NCBI GenBank assembly: GCA_964346395.1 | Contig: CAYFUT010000008.1 | Span: forward strand, 4,182-68,181 | Length of the DNA stretch: 64,000 bases | DNA from: CAYFUT01 sp964346395 | Lineage (GTDB): Bacteria; Bacillota; Halanaerobiia; Halobacteroidales; Halobacteroidaceae | Direction: 5' to 3' | In this document: one piece after another, positions 61,332-64,000 of the stretch | Layout of the letters: every line of letters starts with the position of its first letter | Position numbering within the stretch: the stretch's first letter is position 1 | The notes under the pieces: model-generated | Seen by the model: the letters and a program-made list of their open reading frames with translations, nothing else | Database searches by the model: none | What the model was told of the DNA's origin: nothing | Position numbers and translations under genes: made by a program

Positions 61332-61548
61332 AACATCACCCTTTTTCGTTATAATCTGCTCTATATCCCTAATTATAAATTAAACAATTCTTTCATTTAT
61401 TGCTTAATTACATAAGAAAACTAAATATCCTGCTAATTTCAAATATTAAATAGGATTTATTCTGCCTGCTTTTTCTAAAAACAACCAGGATTTTTAGATA
61501 ATAACAAGAATATAATTATATAAATCACTTTAGGAGGTGCCAAATCAA

Positions 61549-61965
61549 ATGAAAAATATAGCTAAAATTATAGCCGGGCTGGCCTCTAGTCTGCTGGGAT
61601 TTGTGTTATTTCTGCCGATTATTAATTTTTTAATGTTAGGCATCCGGGTATTACAATCAATTAACCGGGCAGAAGCCCAACTAGGGTTTTTTAAATTAGC
61701 TTTCGGCTTTCCTTCTTTTGCTTTGTTGGCTCTATCCTGGCCGCTGTTTATAATCTACTGCTATCATTATTATAAAGACAGCACTAATATCAAATCTAAC
61801 TTCCTGAAATTAACCAGTATTCAACTTTATCTGTTTCCCCTCTTAGCTGTCATCTACCGCTTAACTTTTCCCCATCAGCTAACTTCTTCCGCCTGGGCAG
61901 TAGCAGCAGTCGGACTAATTCTAGGCACTATCACCTGGAGCGGATATAGGTATACAGTTAATTAA
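61549..61965 (+). CDS. Hypothetical four-span membrane protein
   Basis: A 138-residue protein with four hydrophobic helices (about 5-30, 48-70, 88-106 and 115-133). I recognise no family. The ATG giving MKNIAKIIAG follows GGAGGT by 10 bases; the GTG four codons earlier overlaps that ribosome site. It is a single gene, followed by GTTAAGGTTGAGGTTGGG low-complexity words at 61966-61990. Confidence 0.65.
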   Translation: MKNIAKIIAGLASSLLGFVLFLPIINFLMLGIRVLQSINRAEAQLGFFKLAFGFPSFALLALSWPLFIIYCYHYYKDSTNIKSNFLKLTSIQLYLFPLLAVIYRLTFPHQLTSSAWAVAAVGLILGTITWSGYRYTVN

Positions 61966-62094
61966 GGTTAAGGTTGAGGTTGGGTTTTAGATCAAGTCAA
62001 CCATTAAAATCACCTTACTCAAAAGTTTATTAACATCTCAAACTAAAAAAACAGCCTCTCAACTGCTCAGCTTGAACTTTATAGAAATTATAAG

Positions 62095-62735
62095 TTAGTA
62101 CCCGATAAAAAACCGCCTAATACAATTGTCTGCCCATCTTGCACGCGGACAGTAGTACTTACCTGGCGGCAGATAATATCGGGGAAGGCCCATTATTTCC
62201 TCCTGCCCCTGCTTTAGTACTAGAACGCTGCTGACTTTAGGTTTTAATTCCAAAGTAATAGCTCCCGAATTACTGACCCAGGGGATTACCTTAATCATAG
62301 AGACCGGAATACTACTGGGCAGCATCTTAAGCACTTTTTCGGCCTGTAAATACTCAAGAGGAATTAGTTTACTGGTGTTTAATAAAAGAAGAAGATGAAC
62401 TATTAACATCCTTCTCTCCTATCAAATAGACATCTTCTTTTCTTTTTTAGCTTTGCACCAAACTTTAAACCTGCTCCTAATTTAGCATCATCTTCTGCTT
62501 TCGGTTTGTAAACTAGCTGCTTCTCTTTTTACTACCACGTGCTGTTCTTCGCCCATAATAATTGCCTGCGACCTTATTTTTTCTAGATTATTAATCAGCT
62601 GCCTGCTGGTGGTTTTAGGCGTTATTGAATCTAACAGACCGGAAAAACCAGGCAGCGTAACCCCCAACAAAATTTGCATTAATACCACTTCTTATCAGTA
62701 CTGCCAACAGAGTAAATACGTTGTTACCAATTAGT
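62095..62735 (-). pseudogene. Decayed type IV prepilin / pseudopilin genes
   Basis: Prepilin-like sequence runs through several frames. VFTLLAVLI (about 62720-62735), like the prepilin start FTLLEVL, continues after a frameshift as ILLGVTLPGFSGLLDS and NNLEKIRSQAIIMGEEQHVV (62688-62555). A second shift at a run of A leads to EKQLVYKPKAEDDAKLGAGL and a stop by 62407. A further frame from an ATG at 62409 after GGAGAGAAGG ends NSGAITLELKPKVSSVLVLK and may be a second minor pilin. The missing GFTLIE-type leader, the frame changes and lack of neighbours show that the genes are dead. Confidence 0.65.
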
Positions 62736-62784
62736 AACATCAGCTGCTTCACCGAATCCTCTCAGATTAAAAAATAATTCTTTT

Positions 62785-62863
62785 CTTAAAATAAAAAATC
62801 CCCCGACTGTAAAATCGGAGGGTAGACTCATAACGAGTCTCAAATATATATCCTTAGGGGGGA
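62785..62863 (-). ncRNA. Attenuator-like structured RNA with terminator
   Basis: Read on the minus strand: ATCCCCCC; a hairpin GACTC-GTTAT-GAGTC; then CCCTCCGA, loop TTTTACAG, TCGGGGG followed by ATTTTTT, an intrinsic terminator. The early ATCCCCC can pair instead with GGGGGAT of the terminator stem, which would give a three-way junction and break the terminator. That is the layout of a riboswitch or attenuator. I recognise no known class. It lies 60-150 bases downstream of the LacI-type promoter at 62925-62975. The 320 bases between the pseudogenes hold only these two elements. Confidence 0.5.
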
Positions 62864-62924
62864 TCCAAAATTTGAACTTTGAACCCAACCATCACCACTT
62901 AATTTAATGAGCAATGACTTTTTT

Positions 62925-62975
62925 AGAAAACGTTTGCACTATAACATACAATTTTTTCTTCAGCAAACGCTTGCA
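62925..62975 (-). promoter_or_regulatory. Orphan promoter between two LacI/CcpA-type operators
   Basis: Two palindromes, read on the minus strand as TGCAAACGTTTTCT (62925-62938) and TGCAAGCGTTTGCT (62962-62975), each miss TGNAANCGNTTNCA by only the last base. Their centres are 37 bases apart. Between them lie TTGCTG (overlapping the upstream site), 16 bases and TTATAG, a plausible minus-strand promoter with the other operator at its start site. Transcription would run into the element at 62785-62863; no intact gene follows. Confidence 0.6.
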
Positions 62976-63010
62976 TGCTCCTTAAAAACAAATTATACGG
63001 TTCCCTTTAA

Positions 63011-63882
63011 TTGTACACTATAAATAGGAAAATGTCAAATTTAAGTTTTATCTCCAGCCGGACTACTATTTCTACTCTGGACTCCTGGGAGCAGATCAGC
63101 AGCTGGTACCAGAACCTAATGGAAGATAAATATTCGCTATCGGACGCAGCAAAAGAAAAAGTAAAAACAGTTTATAATTATGTAGCTCTGCATATAAACC
63201 ACGTCCCCCAGCATAAATGGAGCAGCGGAAACTATGAACCCCACTCAGCCGCAAAAATATTTAAGACCAAAGCAGGCGACGCGCACGACCAGTCAACTCT
63301 ACTAATTGCCTTACTGAAAGAGATAGGAATTGCAGCCCAGCCCGGCTTAATCAATACTTCCTATCAGCCAACTACGAAGTAGTGACTCCAGAACCATTTG
63401 ATTATGTGGGGGTTTATTTGCCGGAACAGAATTTATATTTAACCCCTACTTTGTCAGCTGTTCGCTACAATCAAATTCCGTTTATGGCGCAGGGAAAGCA
63501 GATCTTTTTACCCCAAGCTAATCAATTCCACCAGCTGCCCCAGTCACAACCAGCAGACAATCAACCTAACCAAAACCGGCCCCGGGCAGACATCAATCTG
63601 GAGCTAACTACTAGCGGCTATTACAGCACCGCCAACAAGATCAACTACCGGCAGGAAAATCCCCACCGGCAGATAGAAATTTTACTGGATAAACATATTC
63701 AGAATATCTTCGGCAAACACAAAATGAAGCAGACAGATATGTCAGGCGTCGACGAGCTGAAAAAGCCATTTCAATACACAATCAAACAGCTGACTGTCCC
63801 TGACTACGCTCAGACAGCGGAAGGTAAACTAACCTTCCGACCGTTTAAATTTCCCCTTGCTTTAATTAAAGTATTTATCTAA
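63011..63882 (+). pseudogene. Decayed DUF3857/transglutaminase-like protein gene
   Basis: Two frames carry pieces of one protein. The first (63011-63382) has LDSWEQISSWYQNLMEDKYS and VKTVYNYVALHINHV, then TKAGDAHDQSTLLIALLKEI. The normal motif there is GDCKD, so the catalytic Cys is Ala. A one-base shift near 63370 moves to the second frame (SANYEVVTPEPFDYVGVYLP), where the catalytic His is Tyr and the Asp of the usual WLDPT is Thr (YLTPT). The large N-terminal DUF3857 domain is missing. All three triad residues are lost, so it cannot be an active transglutaminase. Its end overlaps a convergent gene by 21 bases. Confidence 0.75.
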
Positions 63883-64000
63883 ATCTGATAAGTCTTCAAT
63901 ATCAAATATATTTTCTAAAACTAATTCCAACTCTTCTTCGTCTCCAGAATTTAATTTTTCTTCATATTCTGCCGGTAAACTACCAAACTTTTTATTTAAC
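63862..64000 (-). CDS. C-terminal end of a probable Rpn-family (DUF4351) protein
   Basis: The last 46 codons of a gene entering from the right edge: LNKKFGSLPAEYEEKLNSGD, then ELELVLENIFDIEDLSDLDK and YFN. The acidic helical pattern KKFG-LP-EYEEK-L----LE--LE-IFD--SL-D matches the C-terminal domain of Rpn-type PD-(D/E)XK proteins (recombination-promoting nuclease / putative transposase). The nuclease part is outside the window, so this is tentative. It overlaps the decayed transglutaminase gene. Confidence 0.5.
   Translation of the reverse strand, partial: LNKKFGSLPAEYEEKLNSGDEEELELVLENIFDIEDLSDLDKYFN

Noticed and set aside
62785..62863. Purine, THF or c-di-GMP riboswitch at the structured element
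   Set aside because: A TCTACC string and hairpins invite comparison, but the loops and conserved cores of these classes are missing.
62925..62975. Regulated promoter for the plus-strand transglutaminase-like remnant
   Set aside because: The better -35/-10 pair between the operators points to the minus strand, away from that remnant; a plus-strand role cannot be excluded.

Overview
The window looks like a chromosomal contig of a low-GC, Gram-positive-type (Firmicutes) fermenter, most likely one of the halophilic Halanaerobiales/Halobacteroidaceae. This placement is inference. It rests on the AT-rich DNA, strong AGGAGG ribosome sites with frequent GTG/TTG starts, Firmicute markers (RecU, DegV, MurB, PgsA, DinG, MnmM-like methylase), very acidic soluble proteins and potassium-uptake genes. 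Three runs of exactly 100 N (35552-35651, 39322-39421, 54118-54217) are scaffold gaps. No rRNA, tRNA, CRISPR array, insertion sequence or integrase was seen.

Layout. 1-9.5 kb: alpha-glucoside locus 1, with two tandem GH13 alpha-1,6-glucosidases (the first cut by the window edge), a LacI repressor, an ABC sugar importer without an ATPase, and a chemoreceptor. 9.6-13.6 kb: a four-gene signalling module of vWA protein, PP2C phosphatase, Ser/Thr kinase and ankyrin/Sel1 protein, resembling the TerY-P triad. 13.8-29.7 kb: mostly housekeeping genes plus a decayed nadE, split ThrE exporter, K+ channel, FixC/FixX, CheY and RecU. 30.0-35.1 kb: murB, then a response regulator, histidine kinase, HtrA and glycosyltransferase. 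35.2-38.7 kb: structured repeats beside trkH-trkA. 39.4-51.5 kb: locus 2, with two GH65 phosphorylases around a LacI gene, beta-phosphoglucomutase, a second ABC importer and a second chemoreceptor. 51.8-59.2 kb: recJ and a three-gene helicase/helicase/nuclease operon that looks like AddAB with its nuclease split off. 59.4-64 kb: a DUF4349 lipoprotein, an oxidoreductase, decayed prepilin and transglutaminase-like genes, an orphan LacI-type promoter leading into an attenuator-like RNA, and the end of a probable Rpn-family gene.

How it works together. The two sugar loci share one plan: chemoreceptor, two permeases, binding protein, enzymes and a local LacI. In each, the chemoreceptor and the transporter carry the same operator type, so sensing and uptake of a glucoside should be induced together. 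Locus 1 hydrolyses imported alpha-1,6-glucosides. Locus 2 phosphorolyses glucosides to beta-glucose-1-phosphate, which PgmB converts to glucose-6-phosphate. Neither locus has the importer ATPase, so a shared MsmK/MalK-type subunit elsewhere is expected.

The strongest candidates for new biology are the three-protein helicase-nuclease operon, the kinase/phosphatase/vWA/ankyrin module, the paired operator logic of the two sugar loci, and the orphan regulated promoter with attenuator near 62.8-62.98 kb.
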